Source: Clostridiales bacterium (GTDB taxonomy: Bacteria; Bacillota; Clostridia; Oscillospirales; Oscillospiraceae). From it: 64,000 bases of DNA. The position numbers were made by a program, and so were the translations under genes. Numbering within the stretch: the stretch's first letter is position 1; every line of letters starts with the position of its first letter. The notes below the pieces were generated by a model. That model was not told where the DNA came from. It did no database searches and was given only the letters and a program-made list of their open reading frames with translations. Positions 41,072 through 49,357 of this stretch are shown piece after piece. Location: the NCBI GenBank assembly GCA_019415645.1, contig DXYV01000003.1, positions 1 to 64,000 of the forward strand, written 5' to 3'.

Positions 41072-41226
41072 GATTTTGCTCAATGGAAGAATGCTCTACA
41101 TGGAGACGTTAACGCTGTGTTAGAAACAAGTCCTGGCTCTCCTCGAAAAACGGGGAGGCGTTGTACCTGGAAAAACAAAACCGTTTGGCAGTAACAGATG
41201 TCTAGCATGAGAAAAAACCAGCGCTA

Positions 41227-41997
41227 TTATCTGCCCCTGGGCTTGGGTCTGCCTCCCTCACGCAGGAACACCAGCCGGTCGGGGGTGGAGCGCTCCGGGC
41301 AGTAGACAAAGTCCAGCCGGCGGAAGGCGGTCATCTCTTCGGGTGCCTGGGCATTGTGCTCAGCCAGCCAGCGCACCATCTCGCCCCGGGCCATTTTGAC
41401 ATACACCCCTTTTTCCATTACCTTTTCTCCGGCCAGCTCGCCGAAGATGCACTCCACCAGGCGCACCCCCTTGGGCAGGCAGCGGCGCACGGCGCGGCCG
41501 TACTCGCCGCTGGCCAGATCCACCACCACGTCGTCCTGTTCGCACACCGTGCGGGCCAGCCGGTCCCCCCAGTAGTCGTACAGGTCGCGGCAGAATTCGG
41601 TGCGCAGCTTGGTCTGCATCTCCAGGCGGTAGGGTACTACCCCGTCCAGAGGACGCAGAATCCCGTACAGGCCGGAGAGCACAAAGACCCGGGCCTGGAT
41701 GTAGTCAAACCAGGCCCGCTCAAAGACCTGGGGAGCCATGTACTGATAGGCGATGCCGTCGTAGGCCAGGATGGCAGGTGTCAGGTCCCGGTGCAGGTCC
41801 ATGGTCTGGTAGCGGCGGTAGTTGAGCTGCGCGATGGCGTCGTTGCAGGCCAGCAGGCGTTTGAGCTCCTCGTAGGGGAGCTCCTTCAAATAGGCGCGCA
41901 GCCGGTCGGCCTGCTCCAGATAGCGGGGCAGACCGGCGGGCGGGAGGGTGTCGGCGTCCCGGCGCATCTTCTTGGCCGGGGAAAACAGAATCTGCAT
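41227..41997 (-). CDS. yaaA: Peroxide stress protein YaaA (DUF328)
   Basis: 256 residues. The opening ILFSPAKKM, the block AILAYDGIAYQYM, VLSGLYGILRPLDGVVPYRLEM and the end segment FRRLDFVY are diagnostic of the YaaA/DUF328 family. In Escherichia coli YaaA limits intracellular free iron under peroxide stress and binds DNA; its exact mechanism is open. It is probably monocistronic and cytosolic. Confidence 0.93.
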   Translation of the reverse strand: MQILFSPAKKMRRDADTLPPAGLPRYLEQADRLRAYLKELPYEELKRLLACNDAIAQLNYRRYQTMDLHRDLTPAILAYDGIAYQYMAPQVFERAWFDYIQARVFVLSGLYGILRPLDGVVPYRLEMQTKLRTEFCRDLYDYWGDRLARTVCEQDDVVVDLASGEYGRAVRRCLPKGVRLVECIFGELAGEKVMEKGVYVKMARGEMVRWLAEHNAQAPEEMTAFRRLDFVYCPERSTPDRLVFLREGGRPKPRGR

Positions 41998-42144
41998 GGC
42001 GGCTCCTTTCTGAGCAATGGTTTTCCCTATCGTATCACACCGCGCCCGCCGGTGGCAAGCCGTATGCGGCGGGGAAAACGTTGACGGACCGGCGGGAACC
42101 TGCTATGCTGGACGTACCTTACAGAAAAATAGGAGCGAACCGCC

Positions 42145-43122
42145 ATGATCGAGACCATCCGCCCGAACCTGTTCCGAATCCCCGTTCCCCTGCCCGGCAA
42201 CCCCCTGAAGGAGCTCAACAGCTACCTGATCCGCGGCCGGGCGCGCAGCCTTCTGATCGACACCGGATTCCGCCAGGAGCCCTGCCGTCAGGCGCTCCTG
42301 GCGGGCCTGGAAGAGCTGGGGGTGCGGCGGGAGGAGACCGACGTGCTGCTGACCCATCTCCACTCCGACCACTCCGGTCTGGCCCCGGAGTTTGTCAGCG
42401 GCACGGGACGCATCTACATCAGCAACGTGGACCGGCGCCTGCTGGAGGACTTCGGCCCTGAGCGGTGGAAGAAGTCCGACGCGGCCTTTGCCGCCGAGGG
42501 CTTCCCGCCCGCGCTGCTGGCCCGGGGGGCGGAAGAGAATCCCGCCCGGGCCCTGGCGCCGGCCCCCACAGACCGCTATGTCAGCCTGTTTCCGGGGGAC
42601 GTGGTGGAAGCGGGGGACTACCGGCTGCGGTGCCTCGCCACGCCGGGCCATACGCCGGGGCACCTGTGCTTCTGGTGCGAGGAGGAAGGAATCCTTTTTT
42701 CCGGGGACCATGTGCTGTTCGACATTACCCCCAATATCACGGCGTGGACCGGCGTGGCGGATTCCCTGGGGGACTATCTGAACAGTCTGGAGACGGTCCG
42801 GGCCTGCGGGGACCCACTGGTGCTGCCGGGCCACCGGGGACGGGGAAGCCTGGGGCCGCGCATCGACGCGCTGCTGGCCCACCACCAGCGGCGGCTGGAC
42901 GAGGCCCTGAAGGCGGTGCGGGAGCACCCCGGCCTGCCCGCGTATGACCTGGCCGGCTATCTGACCTGGAAGATCCGGGCGGCCAGCTGGGCGGAGTTCC
43001 CCCTGGCCCAGAAATGGTTCGCTGTGGGAGAGTGCATGGCCCACCTGGACCATTTGACGGCAGAGGGACTGATTCGCCGGGAGACCGGTGGGGACGGAAT
43101 CCGGCGCTATGAGCTGGCGTGA
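42145..43122 (+). CDS. MBL-fold metallohydrolase
   Basis: 325 residues. Metal-binding motifs are THLHSDHSG (about residues 71-79), the later histidine in ATPGHTPGHLCF, the bridging aspartate in LFSGDHVLFD and a last histidine in LPGHRGRG. The C-terminal 80 residues form a winged-helix-like extension (YDLAGYLTWKIRAASW, HLDHLTAEGLIRRE), as in lactonase/glyoxalase-II-like subfamilies (LACTB2-type). It hydrolyses an unknown ester, thioester or phosphodiester in the cytosol. GAGCGAACCGCC gives a modest Shine-Dalgarno. Confidence 0.85.
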   Translation: MIETIRPNLFRIPVPLPGNPLKELNSYLIRGRARSLLIDTGFRQEPCRQALLAGLEELGVRREETDVLLTHLHSDHSGLAPEFVSGTGRIYISNVDRRLLEDFGPERWKKSDAAFAAEGFPPALLARGAEENPARALAPAPTDRYVSLFPGDVVEAGDYRLRCLATPGHTPGHLCFWCEEEGILFSGDHVLFDITPNITAWTGVADSLGDYLNSLETVRACGDPLVLPGHRGRGSLGPRIDALLAHHQRRLDEALKAVREHPGLPAYDLAGYLTWKIRAASWAEFPLAQKWFAVGECMAHLDHLTAEGLIRRETGGDGIRRYELA

Positions 43123-43405
43123 CCAGCGCCCGAACGCATCCATCCAATCGAAGAAAGCGGCGCAAAACGCCGGCGCTCCTGAGGGAGCGCCGGCGTTTCG
43201 CGTTTCCAAAGAAACGCAAAAAAGATCCAAAACAAAGGATAAACAAAACATAAAATTGAACAAAACGTAAAAATCAAAGACGGCGCCTTCCTTTTTCAGG
43301 CAGATTTCAGACTCTTCTTTTATGATGAGACCAAACCACGCGGCCCGCCGGCGACTGGCAGACTGGGGCCGCGCCTGAGTTTGAACGGCTTGAGGAGGTC
43401 TGTTT
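43123..43405 (+). terminator. Intergenic region with strong terminator hairpin (43165-43198)
   Basis: Fifteen-bp perfect stem AAACGCCGGCGCTCC (43165-43179) with its complement (43184-43198) and TGAG loop, then CGCGTTTCC. The rest is an A-rich leader before the efflux operon with no gene. A T-rich stretch near 43290-43320 may hold the next promoter, but no clear -35/-10 pair was found. Confidence 0.65.
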
Positions 43406-45238
43406 ATGCGGTTATGGAACCGAGGAAAAACCGAGGAGAACGGGGAGAGCCTGCGCCCCCGGGAGGGCGGCGCGCCGCCCCAGGCCCGGCCTCGGCGGCG
43501 GTGGAAAAAACGCACCGTGGCGCTGCTGGCAGCAGCAGCTTTGGCAGTGGCCGGCGGGGGACTCGGAATCTGGAAGCTGTTTTTCGGTACCGCCTCGGCG
43601 ACGGTACTCACCGGCGAGACCACCTACGGGACCCTGGACACCACCATTGAGGGCACAGGCACCACGGTGCCGGCCGAAAGCGTGACCTACACGGCCGAGG
43701 CCAATGCGGAGGTGCTGGAGGTATGCGTCTCGGCTGGCGACACCGTGGAGGAGGGCGACCTGCTCTACGTGCTGGACGACTCCGGGGTGGACGAGACCAT
43801 TGAGGAGTACGAGGACGAGATCGCGGAATATCAGCAGCAGCTGTCCGATTACAACGAGCAGCTCTCCGACCTGTACGAGGCCATGGAGGGCCTGTCCGTC
43901 ACCGCGTCCGCGGCCGGTCATCTGTCCGGCGTCACGGTGGAGGCGGGGGACACCGTGCAGGTGGGGGACCAGCTGGCGGTGCTGTCGGTGGACGGCTCCA
44001 TGAAGCTGACCCAGTATTTCAGCTACGCCTACGAGGACGAGATCTACACCGGCATGACCGCGGTGATCTCCATTCCGGACCAGATGAGCAGCTACACGGG
44101 CACGGTGACGGAGATCCGCAAGGTGGAGCGCATCACCACAGAGGGGACCCGCTGCTTCGCCGTGACGGTGACCATTGACAACCCCGGTGCCCTCACCGAG
44201 GGCATGACGGCCGGGGGATACCTGTCCGGGGCGTCGGGGAGCATCTACCCCGCCATCGAGGGAACACTGGAGTACGCGGACACCATCACCATCCGGGCCG
44301 AGGCGGCCGGCGAGGTGACCTACGCCAATGCAGTGGACTATCAGAAGGTGTCCGCCGGCGAGGTGCTGTTTACCATCGACGGCTCCAATTATGACAGCCA
44401 GATCACAGAGCTCAACAGCCAGATCGAACGTCTCAACGAGCGCATCGCCTCGGACGAGGAGAAGATCGCCGACGCGGAGGAGAGCCGCTCCAACTATGAG
44501 GTGTACTCCGAACTGTCCGGCCGGGTCATCAACGTGGGAATCCAGGAGGGCGAGACCTACGAGAACAGCCGCACCGCGGTGATGATCTACAATCTGGATA
44601 CTATGTCCATCTCTGTGAACATCGACGAGCTGGACATCGAGTATGTGTCTGCCGGCATGTCGGCCACCATCGTCCGGTCGGGCGCGGAGAGCGACGAGAC
44701 CTACACCGGAACGGTCACAGAGGTGAGCCTGGAGGCCAGCAGCTCCGGCGGCGTGGCCACCTTCCCAGTGACCATCGAGATCGAAAGCGGCGGCGCGCTG
44801 TCCGCCGGCGTCAGCGTATCCTACTACCTGTCCACCGGGGACTCCGACGCGCTGGAGGAGGGGGTGCTGGCCCCGGTAAACGCGGTGCAGTACACCGACG
44901 AGGGCACGGTGCTCTTTGTACAGGCCGACAGCCGGCCGGACAACGCCGTGGACCTGGAAGGGGTGGAAGTGCCCGACGGCTTCTACGCCGTGCCGGTGGA
45001 GACCGGCTCCTCCAATGCCAATTACATCCGAATCCTCTCCGGCGTGGAGGAGGGGACCACCGTATTCCTGGGCTACCAGCAGTCGGCGCCCAGCGGCGGC
45101 GACTCTACCAGCCAGAGCGGCGGGGAAGGGGAGTTCAGCTTTGATATGAACGGCGGCGGTATGCCTGACTTCAGCGGCGGCATGTCCGGTGGAGGCGGCG
45201 GAATGCCCGGCGGCGGGGGCGGCGGCCCCATGGGTTAA
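43406..45238 (+). CDS. MacA-like efflux adaptor (HlyD/RND periplasmic adaptor family)
   Basis: 610 residues; GAGGAGGT precedes the ATG. One N-terminal membrane anchor (about residues 33-55) follows a basic cytosolic arm. Outside, biotinyl-lipoyl-like halves flank short coiled coils (IEEYEDEIAEYQQQLSDYNEQLSDL, then a second pair at about 330-365), with beta-barrel segments between. It is about 1.5 times usual MacA length because the lipoyl/coiled-coil unit appears duplicated. The C-terminal 40 residues are extremely glycine- and methionine-rich (SGGGGGMPGGGGGGPMG), as seen in some Firmicutes adaptors. It couples to the MacB-like ABC pair that follows, for export of peptides or drugs. Confidence 0.85.
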   Translation: MRLWNRGKTEENGESLRPREGGAPPQARPRRRWKKRTVALLAAAALAVAGGGLGIWKLFFGTASATVLTGETTYGTLDTTIEGTGTTVPAESVTYTAEANAEVLEVCVSAGDTVEEGDLLYVLDDSGVDETIEEYEDEIAEYQQQLSDYNEQLSDLYEAMEGLSVTASAAGHLSGVTVEAGDTVQVGDQLAVLSVDGSMKLTQYFSYAYEDEIYTGMTAVISIPDQMSSYTGTVTEIRKVERITTEGTRCFAVTVTIDNPGALTEGMTAGGYLSGASGSIYPAIEGTLEYADTITIRAEAAGEVTYANAVDYQKVSAGEVLFTIDGSNYDSQITELNSQIERLNERIASDEEKIADAEESRSNYEVYSELSGRVINVGIQEGETYENSRTAVMIYNLDTMSISVNIDELDIEYVSAGMSATIVRSGAESDETYTGTVTEVSLEASSSGGVATFPVTIEIESGGALSAGVSVSYYLSTGDSDALEEGVLAPVNAVQYTDEGTVLFVQADSRPDNAVDLEGVEVPDGFYAVPVETGSSNANYIRILSGVEEGTTVFLGYQQSAPSGGDSTSQSGGEGEFSFDMNGGGMPDFSGGMSGGGGGMPGGGGGGPMG

Positions 45239-45255
45239 CAGAAGGAGGCGGCGAC

Positions 45256-45966
45256 ATGAGTCTGATCGAGATTCAAAATCTCTATAAAATCTACGGCGAG
45301 GGCACCGAGCAGGAGGTCCGCGCCCTGGACGGCGTTTCCCTGACCATCGACCAGGGGGAATTCGTGGCTATCATCGGCCAGTCGGGCTCGGGGAAATCCA
45401 CCATGATGAACATTCTGGGCTGTTTGGACGTGCCCACCAGCGGGGACTATTATCTGGACGGGGTCTCCATCCGGCAGCGGACCCAGCGGGAGCTGTCCGA
45501 GCTGCGCTCCCGGCGCATCGGCTTTATCTTTCAGGGTTATAACCTGATTCCCTCCCTGACGGTGCTGGAAAACGTGGCCCTGCCCATGCGCTACCAGAAG
45601 GTACCGGCGGCGGAGCGCCGCCAGCGGGCCCTGGAGGCCCTGGAGCGGGTGGAGATCGCCCACAAGGCCCACAACCGCCCGGCCCAGCTCTCCGGCGGCC
45701 AGCAGCAGCGGGTGGCCATCGCCCGGGCTCTGGCCACCCGTTCGCCCATCCTCATGGCCGACGAGCCCACCGGCGCCCTGGATTCCAGAACGGGCGCCCA
45801 GGTGCTGGAGCTGATGAAGCAGATCAACCGGGACGGCACGACGGTGATCCTCATTACCCATGACAATGGAATCGCGTCCCAGGCCAAGCGAATCGTCCGG
45901 GTCATGGACGGAAAGATCCTCTGCGACAGCGCATCCGGCGGACGGCCGCTGGAGGTGGTCTCGTGA
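45256..45966 (+). CDS. MacB-type ABC transporter ATPase (LolD/MacB family)
   Basis: 236 residues. Walker A GQSGSGKST, Q-loop IFQGYNLIPSLTVLENVALP, signature LSGGQQQRVAIARAL, Walker B ILMADEPTGALDSRTG, H-loop ILITHDNGIA. The LDSRTG continuation is typical of the LolD/MacB/FtsE group. It overlaps the permease gene by four bases. It energises the MacB-like mechanotransmission permease next to it. Confidence 0.93.
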   Translation: MSLIEIQNLYKIYGEGTEQEVRALDGVSLTIDQGEFVAIIGQSGSGKSTMMNILGCLDVPTSGDYYLDGVSIRQRTQRELSELRSRRIGFIFQGYNLIPSLTVLENVALPMRYQKVPAAERRQRALEALERVEIAHKAHNRPAQLSGGQQQRVAIARALATRSPILMADEPTGALDSRTGAQVLELMKQINRDGTTVILITHDNGIASQAKRIVRVMDGKILCDSASGGRPLEVVS

Positions 45967-47141
45967 CAGCCGTGCGCATGGCGCTGGACTCCATCTGGGA
46001 AAAGAAGGGGCGCTCCTTTCTGACCATGCTGGGCATCATCATCGGCGTGTGTGCGGTGCTGGTGCTGGTGGCCATGGTGTCGGGCTACAATGCGGACATG
46101 ATGGCATATTATGAAAAGCTGGGCGTCAATAAGGTGGAGGTCACTTTGACCTACTACGACTCCACCCGCAGCCCCGACCTGTATGGGGACCTGTACGACT
46201 ACGGCAACGGCGAGCTGGGGGAGTATGTCACCGGCGTATCCCCGTCGGCATCCAGCTCCATGACGGTGAAGTACCGCACCACCAATTTTTCCACCACTGT
46301 CAGCTTTGGCAGCGACCAGTATTCCATCTGCAACAACTACACCCTGGAGAGCGGCCGCGACCTGACCCGCAGCGACCTGGAAAACCGGGAAAAGGTGTGC
46401 GTCCTGGGCTCCTATGTGGCCGAGAGCCTGTTCGGCTATGCCAGCCCCCTGGGGGAGACCGTCTACCTCAACGGAGAGCCCTTTACGGTAGTGGGGACCT
46501 ATTACCAGAAAGACGGCGGCACCGAGGGCTCCATGGACGACATGGCCGCCATTCCCTATACCCTGTGCCGGGAACTGCTGGGCCAGAGCCAGATCACCAG
46601 CTATGTCCTGAAGGTGGAGTCGTCCGGCGCCATGGATACAGTGATCGCCGCAGTGGAGCAGTGGCTGGCCGACACCCTGCCCGAGACCGTCGGGGAGTAT
46701 ACGGTGGAAAACGGAAACTCGGATATGACCGCCACCGAGGATGAGACCGCCTCCCTCTCCGCCGTGCTGGGCGGCGTGGCCGCTATCGCGCTGCTGGTGG
46801 GCGGAATCGGAATTATGAACATCATGCTGGTCACCGTAACCGAGCGGACCCGGGAGATCGGCATCAAAAAAGCCATCGGCGCGCCCCGTTCCGAGATCGT
46901 AGCCCAGTTTCTGGTGGAATCGGGAATTCTCAGCGCGCTGGGCGGCGTCATTGGAATTCTGCTGGGATACGGTCTGTCCCTGATTCTGGGCAAGGTGCTG
47001 TATGACCTGATTGTGACGCCGGGCCTGCTGATCACTGCGGGGGCCTTCCTCTTTTCCATCGCCATCGGCGTGGGCTTCGGCCTGTATCCGGCGGCCAAGG
47101 CATCCGGGCTCCAGCCTGTGGACGCTCTGCGGGCGGAGTGA
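45963..47141 (+). CDS. MacB-like ABC transporter permease (FtsX domain)
   Basis: 392 residues with a GTG start at 45963 inside the ATPase end. The N-terminal span (RSFLTMLGIIIGVCAVLVLVAMVSG) is followed by a large extracytoplasmic MacB core domain (about 50-265). The FtsX unit has three spans, with the conserved GGIGIMNIMLVTVTERTREIGIKKAIGA block. Together with the ATPase and the MacA-like adaptor it forms a tripartite-like efflux or sensing complex in the single membrane. Confidence 0.93.
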   Translation: MTAVRMALDSIWEKKGRSFLTMLGIIIGVCAVLVLVAMVSGYNADMMAYYEKLGVNKVEVTLTYYDSTRSPDLYGDLYDYGNGELGEYVTGVSPSASSSMTVKYRTTNFSTTVSFGSDQYSICNNYTLESGRDLTRSDLENREKVCVLGSYVAESLFGYASPLGETVYLNGEPFTVVGTYYQKDGGTEGSMDDMAAIPYTLCRELLGQSQITSYVLKVESSGAMDTVIAAVEQWLADTLPETVGEYTVENGNSDMTATEDETASLSAVLGGVAAIALLVGGIGIMNIMLVTVTERTREIGIKKAIGAPRSEIVAQFLVESGILSALGGVIGILLGYGLSLILGKVLYDLIVTPGLLITAGAFLFSIAIGVGFGLYPAAKASGLQPVDALRAE

Positions 47142-47216
47142 CGCGGGGCAACCCACGCATCGTTCCGCCCATGCGCGGAAGGACAAATCCTGACCCTGCG
47201 AAAGGTGTGTATTTGG

Positions 47217-49295
47217 ATGAAAAAACGATTTTGTTCCCTTTTGACCACCTGCGCTCTGGCCGCCGGCCTGTGCGCGGGCCTCACCGTTCCCGCCGCGGCC
47301 TCCTTTGCCGATGTGACGGACACGGAGACCGCCGAAGCGGTGGCGGTGCTCACTTCCATGGGCGTGGTGGACGGCTATTCCTCCGGGGTCTACGCGCCGG
47401 AGGACACCCTGACCCGGGCGCAGTTCTGCAAGATGATCGTCCTGGCCACCGGCCGGGGGGCGTCCGTGAGTCAAAACAGCTACCGCGCCCTCTTTGACGA
47501 CGTGGCCTCCAACAGCTGGGCCCTGGGCTACATCAACGTGGCGTACTCCGACGGCCTGGTGGCGGGCTACGGCGACGGGACCTTCGGCCCCAACGACGGC
47601 GTGACCGTGGCCCAGGCCGTCACCATTGTGCTGCGCTGCCTGGGCTACACCACCCAGGAGGTGGGGGCCTTCTGGCCGGAGGACTATCTGGCCAAGGCGG
47701 CTGACCTGGGCCTGACCGACGGAATCGAGACGGGCTCCGAGGAGGACCTCACCCGGGGCGAGGCCGCCCGGCTGCTCTATGCCATGCTCCAGGCAGACAC
47801 CGCCGACGGGACGGCTTTTGTACAGACCATAGCCGACTCCACCCAGTCCGACGTACTGCTGCTGGACAATGACGCGGAGAGCGAAGATGGGGCCACCGGG
47901 ACCGCCGCCGTCTATCAGGACGGCAGCGTGCGCTGGTATGAGCAGGCCAACGGACTGGACGAGGATCTGGTGGGGCTGCGGGGCACGCTGCTGCTGAACG
48001 CCTCCGGCCAGGCCGCCGGATTTGTGCCCGACGGCAACGCCTATGTGAGGCTGACGCCGTCGGAGGTCACGGCCACAGCCATCACTGCCGCAGGCGGCGG
48101 GAGCTACACCATCTCCAGCAGCATTCCGGTGGTGCTGGACGGGGAGCGGACCACCTACGGCGACTGCTGGTATGACCTGGAGAGCCGGGATTCCGTCACC
48201 ATTTTCTATTCCTCTGCCGGCACCATTGATCTGATCTGGGCGGGGAACGAGACCAAATACGACGGAATCCAGCTCACCGGCTATTACGAGGACGCCTCCC
48301 CCAGCGAGGCCAATCCCACCACCATCACCCTGCTGGGCGTGGAGTTTGAGGTGGATTCCGCCGCCCTGGACACCCTGACGGATTTTGAGGTGGGCGATCG
48401 AATCACCGTGACCCTCAACGCCGAAGGCGCAGTGGTGGAAGCGGAGACAGCCACGGGCGGCAACCGCTCCATGGTAGGTGTGCTGGAGAATGAGAGCGGC
48501 ACGGTGGAGCTGCTCAACGGAATCACCATCCAGGGGACCTTCACCAATTCGGTCTCCTCCCTGGTAGGGCAGCTGGTGACCATCTCCTCCACGGGAATCG
48601 GGCAGCTGGCGGCCTATGCGCTGTCCTCCAGCACCAGCTCCTCTCTGGATGTATCCGCCGCCAAGCTGGGGACCAAGTCCCTGTCTGACAGCGTGCACAT
48701 TTTTGAGTGCGTGGGCAAGAGCTCGGTACGGGAGATCGGGCTGGAAGACATTCTGGTGGAGACCGTGTCGTCCTCGGACATTCTTTATGTGGGCACCGAC
48801 AGCCAAGGCCTGGTGAATCTGCTGCTGCTGGACGATGTGACCGGCGACGCGTACACCTACGGCATCCTGGACATCGGCAGCCAGGAGGTGCAGGGAATCG
48901 GCGGCAGCGGCGGCGAGGGCGACAGCTTCACCTACTCCAACCGCACCGTGTCGGTGACCAACGGAGACGGGACCACCGGGACCTATATCACCGGATATGA
49001 CCTGACCGACGGCGCCTTCGGCGGCGTGGCCTACTCCGATGTGACCGGAAAGACCACCGGCGCGGCTACCCTGACCAAGGTGACCGGTGTGAGCCGCTCC
49101 AGCTTTGACGGCAGCGACGCGGTGATCGTGGACGGCACGATAATTCCCATTTGGGATGAGGTGCAGGTCTACAATTCCGATACCGGGAAGTGGATCACCT
49201 TGTCGGAGGCCAAGGCCTATACGGATACTTTTACCATCTATTATGACCGTACCCTGACCACCGGAGCCAAGGTGCGAATCATCGTGACAGAATAA
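47217..49295 (+). CDS. SLH-domain exported protein
   Basis: 692 residues from ATG 47217, with AAAGGTG nine bases upstream; the earlier in-frame GTG lies inside the Shine-Dalgarno. A signal peptide (KKRFCSLLTTCALAAGLCAGLTVPAAA) precedes two to three S-layer homology repeats (VAVLTSMGVVDGYSSGVYAPEDTLTRAQF, DVASNSWALGYINVAYSDGLVAGYGDGTFGPN, ADLGLTDGIE with GEAARLLYAML). Two-thirds of the protein then consists of Thr/Ser-rich beta domains. SLH repeats bind pyruvylated wall polymer, placing it on the cell surface. It starts 75 bases after the efflux permease in the same direction, so it may be co-expressed. Confidence 0.87.
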   Translation: MKKRFCSLLTTCALAAGLCAGLTVPAAASFADVTDTETAEAVAVLTSMGVVDGYSSGVYAPEDTLTRAQFCKMIVLATGRGASVSQNSYRALFDDVASNSWALGYINVAYSDGLVAGYGDGTFGPNDGVTVAQAVTIVLRCLGYTTQEVGAFWPEDYLAKAADLGLTDGIETGSEEDLTRGEAARLLYAMLQADTADGTAFVQTIADSTQSDVLLLDNDAESEDGATGTAAVYQDGSVRWYEQANGLDEDLVGLRGTLLLNASGQAAGFVPDGNAYVRLTPSEVTATAITAAGGGSYTISSSIPVVLDGERTTYGDCWYDLESRDSVTIFYSSAGTIDLIWAGNETKYDGIQLTGYYEDASPSEANPTTITLLGVEFEVDSAALDTLTDFEVGDRITVTLNAEGAVVEAETATGGNRSMVGVLENESGTVELLNGITIQGTFTNSVSSLVGQLVTISSTGIGQLAAYALSSSTSSSLDVSAAKLGTKSLSDSVHIFECVGKSSVREIGLEDILVETVSSSDILYVGTDSQGLVNLLLLDDVTGDAYTYGILDIGSQEVQGIGGSGGEGDSFTYSNRTVSVTNGDGTTGTYITGYDLTDGAFGGVAYSDVTGKTTGAATLTKVTGVSRSSFDGSDAVIVDGTIIPIWDEVQVYNSDTGKWITLSEAKAYTDTFTIYYDRTLTTGAKVRIIVTE

Positions 49296-49314
49296 AATCC
49301 CAAAGAAGCATGCG

Positions 49315-49348
49315 GAAGCGCCCCGGGCCAATCGGCCCGGGGCGCTTC
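49315..49348. terminator. Hairpin between convergent genes
   Basis: Perfect 15-bp stem (49315-49329 with 49334-49348) and AATC loop between the SLH gene and the minus-strand GTPase fusion. T-runs are weak on both sides. Confidence 0.7.
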
Positions 49349-49357
49349 AATCTCAGA

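Noticed and set aside
42160..43260. Possible CRISPR or tandem repeat array from repetitive-looking GC-rich sequence.
   Set aside because: No regularly spaced direct repeats were found here or anywhere else in the window.
45591..49331. A 1246-residue minus-strand open frame.
   Set aside because: It is antisense to the MacB-like pair and the SLH gene, which have clear domains. Its His/Gly/Arg/Gln-rich composition is typical of GC-rich shadow frames.
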